Positions 10,590-20,032 of a stretch of 64,000 bases of DNA are shown in pieces. A model generated the notes under the pieces. The model saw nothing but the letters and a program-made list of their open reading frames with translations, was not told the origin of the DNA and ran no database searches. The stretch's first letter is position 1, and each line of letters begins with the position of its first letter. A program made the position numbers and the translations under genes. The stretch is from Aulostomus chinensis (lineage: Eukaryota > Chordata > Actinopteri > Syngnathiformes > Aulostomidae), in the NCBI GenBank assembly GCA_037954235.1, contig JBBMOA010000001.1, positions 28,473,074 to 28,537,073 on the forward strand. The letters are read 5' to 3'.

Positions 10590-10907
10590 GGTTAAAAAAA
10601 AGGGAATGTCATGACTTCCTCTGTATGTTAGAATATGAATGACTAAAAATGTTCATGCCCAGTTTTAAGTTAGAATTAAACTGAAAATACAAAACTCTCC
10701 CCTCTTCAATCCTGTCACTCAGTGTTGTAAACTGTTTCAAACAAATTCTACTGTTCAACAGTTCAAGTGTTTCCAATGAAGCTGAATGTTCTCCTCTACT
10801 TTCCTCAATTGGGTTTCTTTCATGTCCTCCTGAGATCAAAGACAGAATTCTAGGTACAAATAAAGACACTATCAAAGCCCTGATGACATCATCATCAATT
10901 CTGTCTT
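10590..10907 (-). repeat. Interspersed repeat family R1, copy B (inverted)
   Basis: The reverse complement of 6,546-6,850, starting at the A-rich end (gttaaaaaaaagggaatgtc) and running to atgacatcatcatcaattctg. It differs from copy A by small insertions and substitutions. Copies A and B form an inverted pair about 3.7 kb apart around the Arg, Asn-like and Met-like tRNAs. Confidence 0.8.
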
Positions 10908-11336
10908 TGATCTGTGTCTGTCCAGCCTGTCCTGAGTGGATCCAACAGTTTCCCATGGGTGACTCTGTCGTGGTCTCTCTCTCCTGCTGTCTCCAACTCT
11001 CAGAGTGCTTCTACTGGTTTCTCCCCATCGTCCCTGTTGCTAGGCAGAGCACTGGTGAGGACTGAGGCCAGTGATGTCATCACCTCCAGCTGAGACCTGC
11101 CAGGTGGTCCTGCTTCATTCAACTCTGCTGCCTCTGCCACTGTCCTGACTGGTGAGGCTGACAGCAGGTTCTCTCTCATCTAAACTCTCTGTTTACAATG
11201 GAGGCTGAAATCCTTGTGATTGGTGGTTCAATCATCAGGTCTGTTGAACTCCCAGGTGCCATCACCTGCTGTCTTCCTGGTGCCAAAGTTGTGGACATTA
11301 TTGAACGTCTCCAGGACTCATCGACCTCCACCCCTC

Positions 11337-11514
11337 CTGCAGGTTCTCCCTGTTCCTGTGTGGGTTCTCTCTGGTACTCCAGCTTCCTCCCAAAGTCCAA
11401 AGACATCAAGAGGGTAGTGGTTACCTGGACACTCTAAATGACTGTGAGTGTGAATGGTTGTCTGTCTGTGTGTGTTGGTCCTGGGATGGACTGGTGACCC
11501 ATCAAGGGTGAACC
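11337..11514 (+). mobile_element. SINE fragment interrupted by hAT insertion
   Basis: The middle part of the fish SINE: gtgggttctctctggtactc, cccaaagtccaaagacat, gtgaatggttgtctgtctgt, then ggactggtgaccc. It stops at gggtgaaccc, exactly where the hAT terminal sequence CAGGGCTGGACTGG begins at 11,515. The remaining SINE 3' part is not found on the far side. Confidence 0.75.
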
Positions 11515-12138
11515 CAGGGCTGGACTGGCCATCTGGCCGATGCACATCTTTGGGCCGGCCCATAACTGTCATAATTTTTTTTTCAAAAGTGTATAGTTTT
11601 TAATCGACCGTAACGGTATCGGAGACGCGAAACGCGGCCCATTGGTTGATTTTCTTGAAGGACATTGGGCTCGTCCAATGAAATCTCTCAGCTCTCTCTC
11701 TTCCTCTTAGTCAAGCCATGCTGTTGCAATGGAAGTGGAGGAGTCAGATCAGACAGTTGGAGACTATTTTAGTCGCCCTTCTTCCACACAGAGGACTGAT
11801 TTTTTAAAGTTTCATCCTCAACAAGATTCCATAAACCCTGTCGTCCAGAGGCTCTTCGTTAGAACGGACGGCACGACGTGGAAATGGCTGACTTATTGTG
11901 GTCAACGTCATGCTTTGTTTTGTTTTGTTTGCCCTGCTTTTAGCAAGCCCAGTGATCCAAGTGTCTTCATTAGAGGCCTGACAGACTGGAGGCATGTGCA
12001 CCAAAGAGTAGAGGAGCATGAGAGAGGCATGGCACAGAGGCAGTGTGCTGAGGCCTATTTTTGAAACTGCTCCAGAGCAAGACTGGCCACCTCCTTGAGG
12101 GAAGACAGCTGACAGGACACCGTGAGCAGGTTAAGAAG
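11515..12138 (+). mobile_element. hAT transposon, 5' portion
   Basis: Begins with the terminal motif CAGGGCTGGACTGG next to a cut SINE. A leader of about 210 bp with CpG-containing sequence follows (near 11,600-11,640), then the start of a transposase reading frame at 11,729. The element is truncated at 12,138 by a second copy of the same terminal motif. The 3' terminal repeat and an intact target-site duplication were not found. Confidence 0.65.
11729..12138 (+). pseudogene. hAT transposase, N-terminal TTF-type zinc finger (broken)
   Basis: The frame opens with MEVEESDQTVGDYFSRPSST and is read to about residue 111. It contains a TTF-type zinc-finger signature: WLTYCGQRHALFCFVCPAF supplies the cysteine cluster, and HVHQRVEEHERG supplies the histidines. 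This domain is typical of hAT transposases related to ZMYM proteins. Extra T residues in tatttttgaaact (12,055-12,067) cause a frameshift. Reading resumes in the next frame as LKLLQSKTGHLL...HREQVKK, ending at 12,138. The DDE catalytic part and dimerisation domain are absent. This is a dead N-terminal fragment and not a host gene. Confidence 0.8.
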
Positions 12139-12405
12139 CAGGGCTGGACTGGGACCAAAAAATGGCCCTGGCATTTTTCATCCCTGGCAGCCCTCCATGG
12201 TTATTTACACGATATGTGTAAGCACACGCCATACCAGAGGATGTATGCGCACATTTTGAAGTTTCAAAAATAAAAATAAAGTGCAGTATTCTACATGGAA
12301 GACAGTAACCATGTTAAAAGAGTGATACTCTTTCACTACTCAGAGACCTTCTTCTTCCACTACACGTTCCAACACCTGACGTCTCTTCTTCCCAGTCCAG
12401 CCCTG
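12139..12405. mobile_element. 267-bp segment with 15-bp inverted termini, carrying an inverted piece of the transposase
   Basis: Perfect inverted termini CAGGGCTGGACTGGG (12,139-12,153) and CCCAGTCCAGCCCTG (12,391-12,405) bound this segment. Just inside the right terminus, the minus strand encodes KRRQVLERVVEEEG. In related hAT transposases this directly continues the HREQVKK that ends at 12,138 on the plus strand. The AAGAAG before the left terminus and inside the right terminus fits a target duplication followed by inversion. Confidence 0.65.
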
Positions 12406-12546
12406 GAAAGAACGCGTCGAGTTTTGGAAATTCGGCTGCTTTTCTTCTCGGGAGTGTCTCTTTTTCGGCTCCTCCTTTCTCCTTCCTCTTACTGGGCAAC
12501 ATTCTTCATGGCTTCTGACTGCAAGGCGGCCGCTGAGTGGTGGCAC
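12406..12546 (-). pseudogene. hAT-like basic N-terminal fragment
   Basis: Next to the right terminus, the minus strand has a lysine/arginine-rich frame with MLPSKRKEKGGAEKET and then AAEFPKLDAFF. This resembles the N-terminal lead-in of many fish hAT transposases. It stops at the CAGGGCTGGACTGGG terminus. With the preceding segment it suggests head-to-head hAT remnants. The short length makes the assignment tentative. Confidence 0.4.
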
Positions 12547-12660
12547 TACAACTGGATGGGTCTGTTTCTCATTTTAACACAAAAACAAACTAACCGCTGT
12601 TTCTGCGTTTTTACCAGAAATATATATTTTGAAATGCCTGCTCACACCGGCCCATCCGGC

Positions 12661-13079
12661 TACATCCACCAAACTTTACACACATAATATAATATAATAA
12701 TATAATATAATAACCCTGAACACAAGCCCCAAAGCAGTAGTTGTTTTGTTTTTCTTCATAAAGGAGGTGCACTGTCATGACTACGATATCTCTGGCAACA
12801 AACATGGAAGGGGCTTTGGGGTCTTGTGTTTCAGCTCTGTAACTTCTGATGGCTGAAAATGTCAGAATCCGTCCTCTCACTGACATCCACCATTGGTGTG
12901 ACTTTTGGTGGCTTCAGCTCAAATGAAACCAGGGAAGAGGGGCCAGACTTTGAGCAGCCCCTTAGGGTTAGTGGATGCCCCGGGACCGTGCTTGGGCCCC
13001 TTAGCACCTAGATGGCTGAAATTCCCAGCACATGCTACTCTGGGGCATCACACTATGTGTGTAAAGTTTGGTGGATGTA
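12661..13079. repeat. Perfect 26-bp inverted repeat with 367-bp spacer
   Basis: The 26 bases at 12,661-12,686 (tacatccaccaaact...) are the exact reverse complement of 13,054-13,079. An AT microsatellite (atataatataat) starts just inside the left arm. The arms may be ends of a degenerate DNA element or two oppositely oriented copies of one dispersed repeat. Confidence 0.85.
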
Positions 13080-14539
13080 GCCCAAGTAGAAGCACCAGAA
13101 CCCAGATTTGATCCTCAATTCTGCTCCATAAGGCTCTCGGAGTGCAGAAGTCCCAGACCCTGATTTTGCCCAGTTTCACAAAGGTATAGTTTTTTCTCTT
13201 TGAACCTAGGAAGTTGAAATTTGAGTGTGTTGTTCTGTCCTCCATAAGGATCACATCTGTGCTGGTTTGACCCCCCTAAGTCCTTTCTGCTGTCCGTAAA
13301 GGGCGTGGCAAAGTCCAGTAAAGTCTTTAAATGAAGCATCATAACTGGTCAAAGTTGCTCCAAATGAGATGAGCTTTCTGGGAGGAGTTCACACCTCTGC
13401 CAGAAACCAATATTTAAAACTTTGAAGCCCCACCTCCTTCCTGAAGCCACTTCCTGTTTGGGAGGGGGTTCTAGAATTATTCCACCAGATTAGGATTTCA
13501 TAAAGTTTCAGGTCTGTATCCACTGTAGAGGCCAATGAGAGCAAAAGAGCAACAGGGTCAAAGGTCAACAGGCCTCGTGTCTCAGCCAGGCCTCAAAGGG
13601 TTAAGTGAGCCTTTTGGAGCTCCTTTGAAAAAAGGCCTGACACCAATCTTGTTCAGGACCAACATGAAGAAGGATCTTTGGAACATTTTCACATCTTTAA
13701 GACCGCCTTGACTCCTTTTTATAGCAGGAGTCACTGAACAGCACAAAGCTGCTATTGCAGCCATCAGGCCTCATTTCTGATCAGTTATTATTGTTGAAAC
13801 AAAGCTGAATATCAATTATTGATTTTTATTGTCATCATTTTGAACACCTGATGAGAGAAACACAATAAAAACATTTGAAAAGGAAGGATCAGAGTGTTGT
13901 TGTACTGCAATACTACAGTACAGCATCAGAGACACTCAGTTATTGATTGCCTGAATGATTGATTTACCCAGAAGAGGAACAGCTTTGTTGGAGCAGTAAA
14001 AATACACACATCAGAACGACAAAGTTACATTGGAAAAGAAACTACATGACATTACCAGCACAACATCTGAAGAACAGTTAGGATCAATTTAACTGGCCAG
14101 ATAGTTAGGATTTCTTTAATGATATCCTTGATGAACCCAGACATCAGAGTGGTTTGTTCCCCTCAATCATAAATCTGTAAATACAGCGTGAAGTGATGGA
14201 ACTAAAAGGCCACCTCTGAGTGCAGGAGTGAGCCTCTGTGACGGATGTGACGTCAGCAGACCGCCATTCGTTTGAGTCATTGTTTATATTCTTAATGCTG
14301 ATTGGTCGATCTATAATGGTGACAAATGGACTTCGTAGGTAGAATAAACATCCAGAAATTAAATGAATTTGTAGATTGTCTTATTAATCAAAAGATGAAG
14401 TATTAAAAATATTTGTTTTTTTTCCTCGGAGTGAGCGACAACTACCGGATTTTCTCACAGAAGAACGGGGGGCGACTTCCACGGAAGCAGATGTTTGTAA
14501 TTCCTGGGGCACTAAAATCCATTTCATATTATTCTTTAT
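13080..14539. other. Unassigned intergenic DNA
   Basis: The text from 13,080 to 13,340 reads like an old dispersed repeat (cctccataaggatcacatct), but I cannot name it. No supported gene. Confidence 0.4.
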
Positions 14540-14875
14540 TGAACAGCGAACATTATGGAAATAAAATTTATATTTCTCGCCAGAAATGTCCTTAAAATGC
14601 TTTTTAAAAATCAAACCTATCTTGAAATGACACTCGTCCGTAATGGCGTCCTTAGCAACCACCATAGCAACAGTAGAAATGTGACACTGTAACGACTCTC
14701 TTCCGAGAGGTGAAAGATTCATCGTAATAACGAACAAACCAAAGATTAAACACAAGAACTGAGCAAAGATTATGAAAACAAAATGCATATTTCTCTCTAG
14801 AAATGTCATCAGAATGCTTTATTAAATCAAAACTATCTTGGAAGAAGGCACTTTCCTCCGAAAATGACAGGAGCG
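14540..14875. repeat. Two imperfect ~110-bp direct repeats
   Basis: The segment 14,540-14,650 is partly repeated at 14,757-14,870. Shared stretches are tatttctc, agaaatgtc, aatgcttt and actatcttg. Offset is about 216 bp. The block is diverged and its class is unknown. Confidence 0.6.
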
Positions 14876-14943
14876 GCGGCCATGTTTTTGTTTTGAGAGG
14901 CCCGCATGAAAGAGTCACATGAGGGAAGGGGGTATGGGGTCAT

Positions 14944-15022
14944 GGGGGGGGGGGGGGGGGGGCGATCCCAGGTGACATTGTTCAAGAGGCAGGGTTCACC
15001 CTGGACAGGTCACCAGTCCATC
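14944..15022 (-). repeat. Poly-G tract (19 G) plus SINE 3' fragment
   Basis: A run of 19 G at 14,944-14,962 is followed by the same cgatcccaggtgacattg composite as at 6,483, then the reverse-oriented SINE phrase reaching caccagtccatcagg. Here 113 bp or so separate it from R1 sequence, whereas in the copy at 6,546 the two are joined directly at gtca. Confidence 0.8.
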
Positions 15023-15113
15023 AGGAGAAATGAGGTGGATGGTATCATGCAACCTAAACTAAAACATTAGTCAGGTCAAATTCAGATTAAAGCAAGAGTC
15101 TCCAGATCAAAGT

Positions 15114-15213
15114 CAGAATTCCTGATGATGTCATCAGGGCTTTGACAATAGCTAGAATTCTGTCTTTGATCTCAGGAGGACATGAAAGAAACACAATTGA
15201 GGAAAGTAGAAGA
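15114..15213 (+). repeat. Interspersed repeat family R1, copy C (5' part)
   Basis: Nearly identical to 6,546-6,640: cagaattcctgatgatgtca, gctagaattctgtctttgat, aggacatgaaagaaac. It is cut at gaggaaagtagaagagag, where the SINE at 15,226 follows. Confidence 0.85.
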
Positions 15214-15225
15214 GAGCTTGGCAGC

Positions 15226-15556
15226 ATGATGGTGCAGTGGTGAGCACTGTGGCCTCACAGCAAGAAGGTTCTGGGTTTGAGTCCAGGCTCGGGTGGGGAA
15301 TCTTTCTGTGTAGAGCCTGCATGTTCTCCCCATGAATGCGTGGGTTCTCTCTGGTACTCCGGCTCCTTCCCACCGTCCAAAGACATGTAATTGGGGACGA
15401 GGCTGATTGGACACTCTAAATTGACCGTAGGTATGAATGTGAGTGTGAATGGTTGTTCGTCTCTGTATGCTGACCCTGTGATGGACTGGTGACCTGTCCA
15501 GGGTGAACCCCGCCTCTGGCCTGTAGATGCTGGGATAGGCTCCACCCCCCCTCCAC
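15226..15556 (+). mobile_element. Near-complete teleost SINE-like element with tRNA-like head
   Basis: The head has A-box-like TGGTGCAGTGG and B-box-like GGTTTGAGTCC. The body follows with phrases very common in fish genomes: gcatgttctccccatgaatg, ggttctctctggtactccgg, ccaaagacatg, ggactggtgacctgtccagg, gctgggataggctccacccc. It ends in a C-rich run before 15,556. This is the longest copy in the window; fragments lie at 6,501, 7,540, 11,337, 14,963 and 16,905. It has no coding capacity. Confidence 0.75.
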
Positions 15557-15728
15557 CATCAATGTAGGTCTTTTGTTAATTGCATGCCACATGAAATTAT
15601 TATTGGTCAGTTTTCTAGCGACTGTCTCACAGTGGCGAGACAAGAACACTTCTACTTTTAATGTTGACAGTTTGTTCAACACTAAACTTCATCCAGTACC
15701 ATGTTGTCAAACACTGGAACCTCCACAG

Positions 15729-15801
15729 CACCTGAACAGGGACTTGAACCCTGGACCCTCACATTAAAAGTCTGATGCTCTACCGTCTGAGCTCCTCAGG
15801 C
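15729..15801 (-). tRNA. tRNA-Lys(TTT), slightly degraded
   Basis: On the minus strand, acceptor GCCTGAG pairs with TTCAGGT (three wobbles) and the discriminator is G. The A-box region GAGCTCAGACGG and the B box GGTTCAAGTCC are good. Loop CTTTTAA gives anticodon TTT, and here the body itself is tRNA-Lys, unlike the gene at 9,640. The anticodon stem TCAGA/TGTGA carries one G-G mismatch (30-40). No nearby TTTT terminator is seen. It could still be expressed, but the stem mismatch makes a pseudogene possible. Confidence 0.8.
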
Positions 15802-16044
15802 TCTTTCTACAGCATTGAGACAGGAACAGAAACACCTGTGAAGGTCAAACTGATGCTTTCTTGACTTGTTCAGTCCTCCATGTTGAAGTCCACCAGGCTT
15901 TTGATTGACTCTGATTCTCTGTGGCAAAATCCAACAAGAGGCTCCAAAAATGTCCTGAATGTCACAAGAATGCACAGGACAAGATGTTAGTTTCCTTCAT
16001 GTCTGCAGTTCCTCCACTGGAAAGTAAAGTCAATGCTGCTCCTC

Positions 16045-16117
16045 TGCTGAAACCTGGGATCGGACCAGGGACCTTTAGATCTTCAGTCTAAGGCTCTCCC
16101 AACTGAGCTGGTTCAGT
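16045..16117 (-). pseudogene. tRNA-Phe(GAA), probably decayed
   Basis: The D arm and anticodon arm match tRNA-Phe: stem TTAGA/TCTAA around loop CTGAAGA, anticodon GAA. In the acceptor, A1-C72 and C7-T66 are mismatched. The B box is GGTCCGATCCC, with the invariant T at position 55 changed to C. That change usually weakens the T-loop fold and TFIIIC binding. Sequence length (73 nt) is normal. I think it is non-functional or weak. Confidence 0.75.
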
Positions 16118-16193
16118 TCTGAGGGAGGGCCCTGCTTCTCTCATTTATAATCTCTTCCACTCTCACTGGACCTTAGAGAGGATTGGAGCTTCT

Positions 16194-16276
16194 GAAGTCC
16201 TGACACATTGAACAGTTCTCCAGGACCATTTTTGATGAAGGTCTGGATCACACCAGCCTTTTTTGTTTGTCTTCTT
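16194..16276 (+). repeat. 83-bp perfect direct repeat, copy 1
   Basis: Begins gaagtcctgacacattgaac and ends tttgtttgtcttctt. Identical to 17,057-17,139. The copies flank 780 bp that include a pyrimidine-rich tract and a SINE 3' half. Confidence 0.95.
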
Positions 16277-16904
16277 GCACCACCGTGCCGCCCCTACTAG
16301 TCGTCTACATATCAGTGTTCTCAGTATTGCAGGAACATTCACATCAGTATTGTGCTAATATTTTATTTCCTGGCTCTTCAATCCTCCTATTATGAAGTTG
16401 ATTGCTTCAGCGACCAGGAGATGTTATCATTGGCAGCTAGTTTACTATTATTGCTGCTGCTGTTGTTGGTTGTGTGTCTGTCTTTCATCCCCCTGTCCCT
16501 CTGTCTTTCTCTCTGCTTGTCTTTCACCCTCATCTTGTTCCCATCTTTTTGTCATTCTCTCCCTCCTTTCTCTCTGTCTTTTGTCTTTCCTTCTCTATAT
16601 TTGTCTTCTGCTGTCTGTCCTGTCCTGCTCTCTTTCAACAACCAACCAGTCAAAGCAGACGTCCGGTTAAAAAAATATGATAAAAGAACTCTTGGTTTGA
16701 TTTGGCTTGAGACATGAAGAAGATAGGATTGTTTTCCTTTCATTTTAGAAGCTTTTCCAGATTCATGAAAAGATCATCAATCAGTGCAGTATTTCAGACA
16801 GACTTCTGGTCCGTGAGGACGAGGAATCCAGCACAGATCCACAGAACTCCAACTGCCATCTTTGATGGTTCCTTTACAGTCAGTAGGGTGGAGAGATCCT
16901 CCTG
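16277..16904. other. Unassigned DNA with pyrimidine-rich tract
   Basis: A low-complexity ctgtctttct-type region occupies 16,465-16,620. Open frames across it are compositional. No gene is recognised. Confidence 0.5.
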
Positions 16905-17050
16905 AGTCTGGCTTGGAATGTTTGTCTGTGGATGTGTTGGCCCTGTGATGGACTGGTGACCTGTCCAGGGTGAACACGGCCTGTCGCCCAAAAGCTGCTG
17001 GGATAGGCTCCACCCCCTCCATGACCCTGAACAGGATAAGCAGAAGACAA
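16905..17050 (+). mobile_element. SINE 3' half
   Basis: Matches the 3' half of the 15,226 element and extends further: ggccctgtgatggactggtg, cctgtccagggtgaacac, gctgggataggctccacccc, then ccctgaacaggataagcag, the usual terminal phrase of this family. Confidence 0.75.
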
Positions 17051-17056
17051 TGGACA

Positions 17057-17139
17057 GAAGTCCTGACACATTGAACAGTTCTCCAGGACCATTTTTGATG
17101 AAGGTCTGGATCACACCAGCCTTTTTTGTTTGTCTTCTT
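17057..17139 (+). repeat. 83-bp perfect direct repeat, copy 2
   Basis: Identical to 16,194-16,276. The flanks differ (cttgcaccacc after copy 1, ccagtgtcctc after copy 2), so only the 83 bp are duplicated. Confidence 0.95.
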
Positions 17140-17204
17140 CCAGTGTCCTCAACATTGTGTGAGCCAATAATTCCACATCTGTACCAGACACACCTCTGGT
17201 TGGT

Positions 17205-17378
17205 GGGTTGATGGATCTTTCTGTTCTAACAGTGTCTTTTATCTTGCTTTTATCTTTTCTATCTTTTCTTTGTATCTGCATTCTGTGGTGCACGGTGGCT
17301 CTGGAAGAGCGCTCTAACTATTGTCACTGTACCCCCCCCCCCCCTACAACGAAAATAAAAGATTCTGATTCCGATTCT
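17205..17378 (+). mobile_element. LINE-like 3' tail
   Basis: T-rich sequence leads to gtggtgcacggtggctctgg, a 13-C run (17,332-17,344) and aaaataaaagattctgattc. Tails of this kind, with an AATAAA-like signal and repeated gattctg, are typical of 3' ends of fish non-LTR retrotransposons. No reverse transcriptase is present. The family is not identified. Confidence 0.4.

Positions 17379-17379
<1 letters not shown>

Positions 17380-17411
<32 letters not shown>
17380..17411. repeat. (CA)n microsatellite
   Basis: An uninterrupted AC dinucleotide run of 32 bp, immediately after the gattctga tail. Confidence 0.97.
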
Positions 17412-17414
<3 letters not shown>

Positions 17415-18478
17415 TATCAACATGATGTTCCGAATGTTTCACTGTCTGTGGTTGTCCAGCTCTCCTTGCCTCTTCACTGTCATTGTCAGAACTCGGAGCA
17501 GTCTTCCTCTCCAGGTGATGTCTCTGAGTGATGATGATTGCTGTCTGTTCAACCAGCTTCATTTGTTGATATCTGAGAAGGACTGAAGACAGCAAAGTGT
17601 GCTGATTGGCCAACAACCCCTCACAGGTCAAAGGTCACTGCTCTGAGGCGGACCAGTTTACTGTAACAGTGGTGGCACCATCCACTGCTGGCGCTCTCTT
17701 CAGTGCTTCTTGTTTCTGCCCTTTGTGTGTGAGCTCCTAGAGCAGCTGGTCCGCCCCCCCCCCTTTTCTTTTCTATTCCACAAATTTATTTTTTGATTTT
17801 CTATTTTTGTAATTCATCATCGATCTCGGCTACACACGTCGCTACACTCTTGACCTCCTGTGAGCCTTGAAGAGAGAGAAGCCACCTTTGTGTTGGAGAA
17901 GAGCAGCTTAGTCCAGGCAGCCAGCAGCCTGAGACCAGAGGGTAGCCAATCAACGCGCTTCCCTTCTTCATCGAGCGAATCTCAGCGGGAGCCACGGTCG
18001 ACGAGGTGGAGGCTTTGGAGGCCGTCCTCCCACCAGTTCGTTGGAGAGGCATCGTACATCGATGGGAGAATCCAGCTGAGAACGTAAGCCGGTTACATTG
18101 GTTTTCACCGATTCAGGCCTGGACTCCTGTCTCGCTGCCAAACTCCGCCTGACTCCGTAGAGCTGGTCAGCCTCCACTCAGTCCTCTTCATTTGGTTGGA
18201 GGTCACCATCGTTCATCCTACACACCTTTCCACCTGCCTCTTAGCCGTCTACTTGAAGCTCAGATAAATCCAGGCTAATTCATACCTGCTACTCAATATG
18301 GGCCTTAATTACTCTGCTGGAATTATCACTCTGTCTTAAGGGTTTTCTTAATTGTATTAAATCCTCTTTAATTTCCAAGAAGTCTTCCAACTCATTCATT
18401 CATGCAAGCCACTGATCCACAAGACCTCATTGATGAGCTTCAACCTGAGACTGATTGTTTCTCATTGGACGAGACACC
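17412..18478. other. Unassigned DNA
   Basis: The segment 17,815-18,240 is more GC- and CpG-rich (catcgagcgaatctcagcgg, ggtcgacgaggtggagg) and could be an untranslated part of a retroelement, but no coding domain supports this. Confidence 0.4.
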
Positions 18479-18823
18479 CATTCAATGAGACTCATTGTCA
18501 GTCCATTGAAATCTACTGGTGTTCCTGGTGAGTTGATTTAACAACATGAGCTGACAGAATCTACGTTCAGGTAGGAACCACCACATCCAGGGGTCTGGAC
18601 CTTTGAGCAGGCAGAGCCATCAAAGTAGCAGACTAAGCTAGCAGACATTAGCATTGAGAAGAAACTGATACCTGAGCCTACTTTTGGGTCTGGTCAAGTG
18701 ATGACACAATAATATGACATCATTGTCAGACTGACGCCTGCTCAACACTGACCAAACGCCGCCCTATTGCATTGTGGGAAATTTCTGCTTGGCTCGCGTC
18801 CATCAAAACACACAAAGAAATTT
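18479..18823 (+). repeat. 345-bp dispersed direct repeat, copy 1
   Basis: Nearly identical in sequence and orientation to 63,360-63,689, which lies directly beside tRNA-His. Copy 1 has 15 extra bases (acttttgggtctggt) and scattered substitutions. It ends about 135 bp before the reverse-orientation satellite begins. Confidence 0.93.
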
Positions 18824-18959
18824 CTCCAGAATCAGGATTGACAGTGGATACAATTGATTCCACACTGGTTTCGGGTGCAGGTGTGGAATTTCAGACACAG
18901 TCTGTGTTTGTGTTGTTCATTCAGTGATTTTTCTTACAGTTCCCAATCAAAGCCCCACA

Positions 18960-19525
18960 TTGCTAATGAACTCAAAATGATGCTAACAGTAATGTAGTGA
19001 TAGTTGCTAATAAAGTAAGTGATGCTGACAGTCATGTGGTTAGAGTTGCTAAAAACCACAAAATAATGCGACTGTGATGTCGGAAGAATTGCTCATGATC
19101 TCAAAATGATGCGACGGTAATCTAGTAAGAGCTGCTAATAAATTCAAAATGATGCTAACAGTAATGTAGTGAAAGTTTCGAATAACCTCAAAGTGATGCT
19201 GACAGTCATGTGGTTAGAGTTTCGAGTAACCTAAAAATGATGCGGACAGTAATGTATTAAGAGTTGCAAATAACCTCAAAATAATGCGACAGTGATTTCA
19301 GAAGAATTGCTAATGAACTCAAAATGATGCTAACAGTAACGTAGTGATAGTTGCTAATAAACTCAGTGATACTTACAATAATGTAGTAAGAGTTTCAAAC
19401 TCCCTCAAAATGATGCTGACAGTCATGTAGTAAGAGTTGCTACTAAACTCAAAATAATGCGACAGTGATGTCGGAAGAGTTGCTAATGATCTCAAAATGA
19501 TGCGACAGTGATGTCGTCAGAATTG
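18960..19525 (-). repeat. 43-bp satellite array, reverse orientation, segment 1
   Basis: Units read ttgctaatgaactcaaaatg, then tgctaacagtaatgtagtga: the reverse complement of the forward array. Bounded on the right by the snRNA block. Confidence 0.95.
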
Positions 19526-19868
19526 AGAGTCAGGGTTTTCCAAGTTGATCTCCTCCCACGCATGAATTCTCTCTGGTATCCTTCCACTTACTGCGAAGAC
19601 GAGCCGTGGATGTATTGTCCTGAGCCCAGGGCTTGTCAGATACCATGACCCTCAACTAAATGTGGCAGAAACCCTGCCCTCTTCATTTAGGGCTGGAAGG
19701 TGTGAGAGACACTGGGAGCTCATCGAGGCTACGTCCTCCACGGTCTCCTCAGGCATGCCAGCACAAGAGGAGACCGCCAACTGGCCGGGACAGGCGGTCA
19801 CCGTTGTTGTTGCCGCCGCCGTGGTCGGCCTTTCTTTCTTTGTTTCTTTCGTTTTTTTCACACGATCA

Positions 19869-20032
19869 CAGGGGAGAGCGCGGACGCAGTCCCCCACTGT
19901 CAGAAATTATGCAGTTGAGATTCCCACATTTGGGGAATTCACCAGGGTCAGCACAGCCCCAGTGCAATGGCTGAGCCTCACCCGGGGAGAACCACCTTGC
20001 TGATCATGGTATCTCCCCTGCCAGGTAAGTAT
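19869..20032 (-). ncRNA. U1 snRNA gene or variant
   Basis: On the minus strand the sequence starts ATACTTACCTGGCAGGGGAG and is exactly 164 nt, the usual vertebrate U1 length, ending CGCTCTCCCCTG. The 5' splice-site recognition sequence ACTTACCTG is intact. U1 recognises 5' splice sites in the spliceosome. Two protein-binding sites deviate from what I know as canonical. The stem-loop I loop bound by U1-70K reads GATCAGCAAGG where GATCAYGAAGG is expected. The Sm site reads AATTTCTGA where AATTTNTGG is expected. The U1A loop keeps ATTGCAC but then changes. It could be a tissue-specific variant or an early pseudogene. Confidence 0.9.

Noticed and set aside
12961..12975. A cccttagggttagtgg motif as telomeric sequence.
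   Set aside because: Only a single TTAGGG with imperfect flanks, as expected by chance.
15700..15810. tRNA-Lys at 15,729 as another anticodon-shifted tRNA.
   Set aside because: Its body is tRNA-Lys throughout, so anticodon and body agree.
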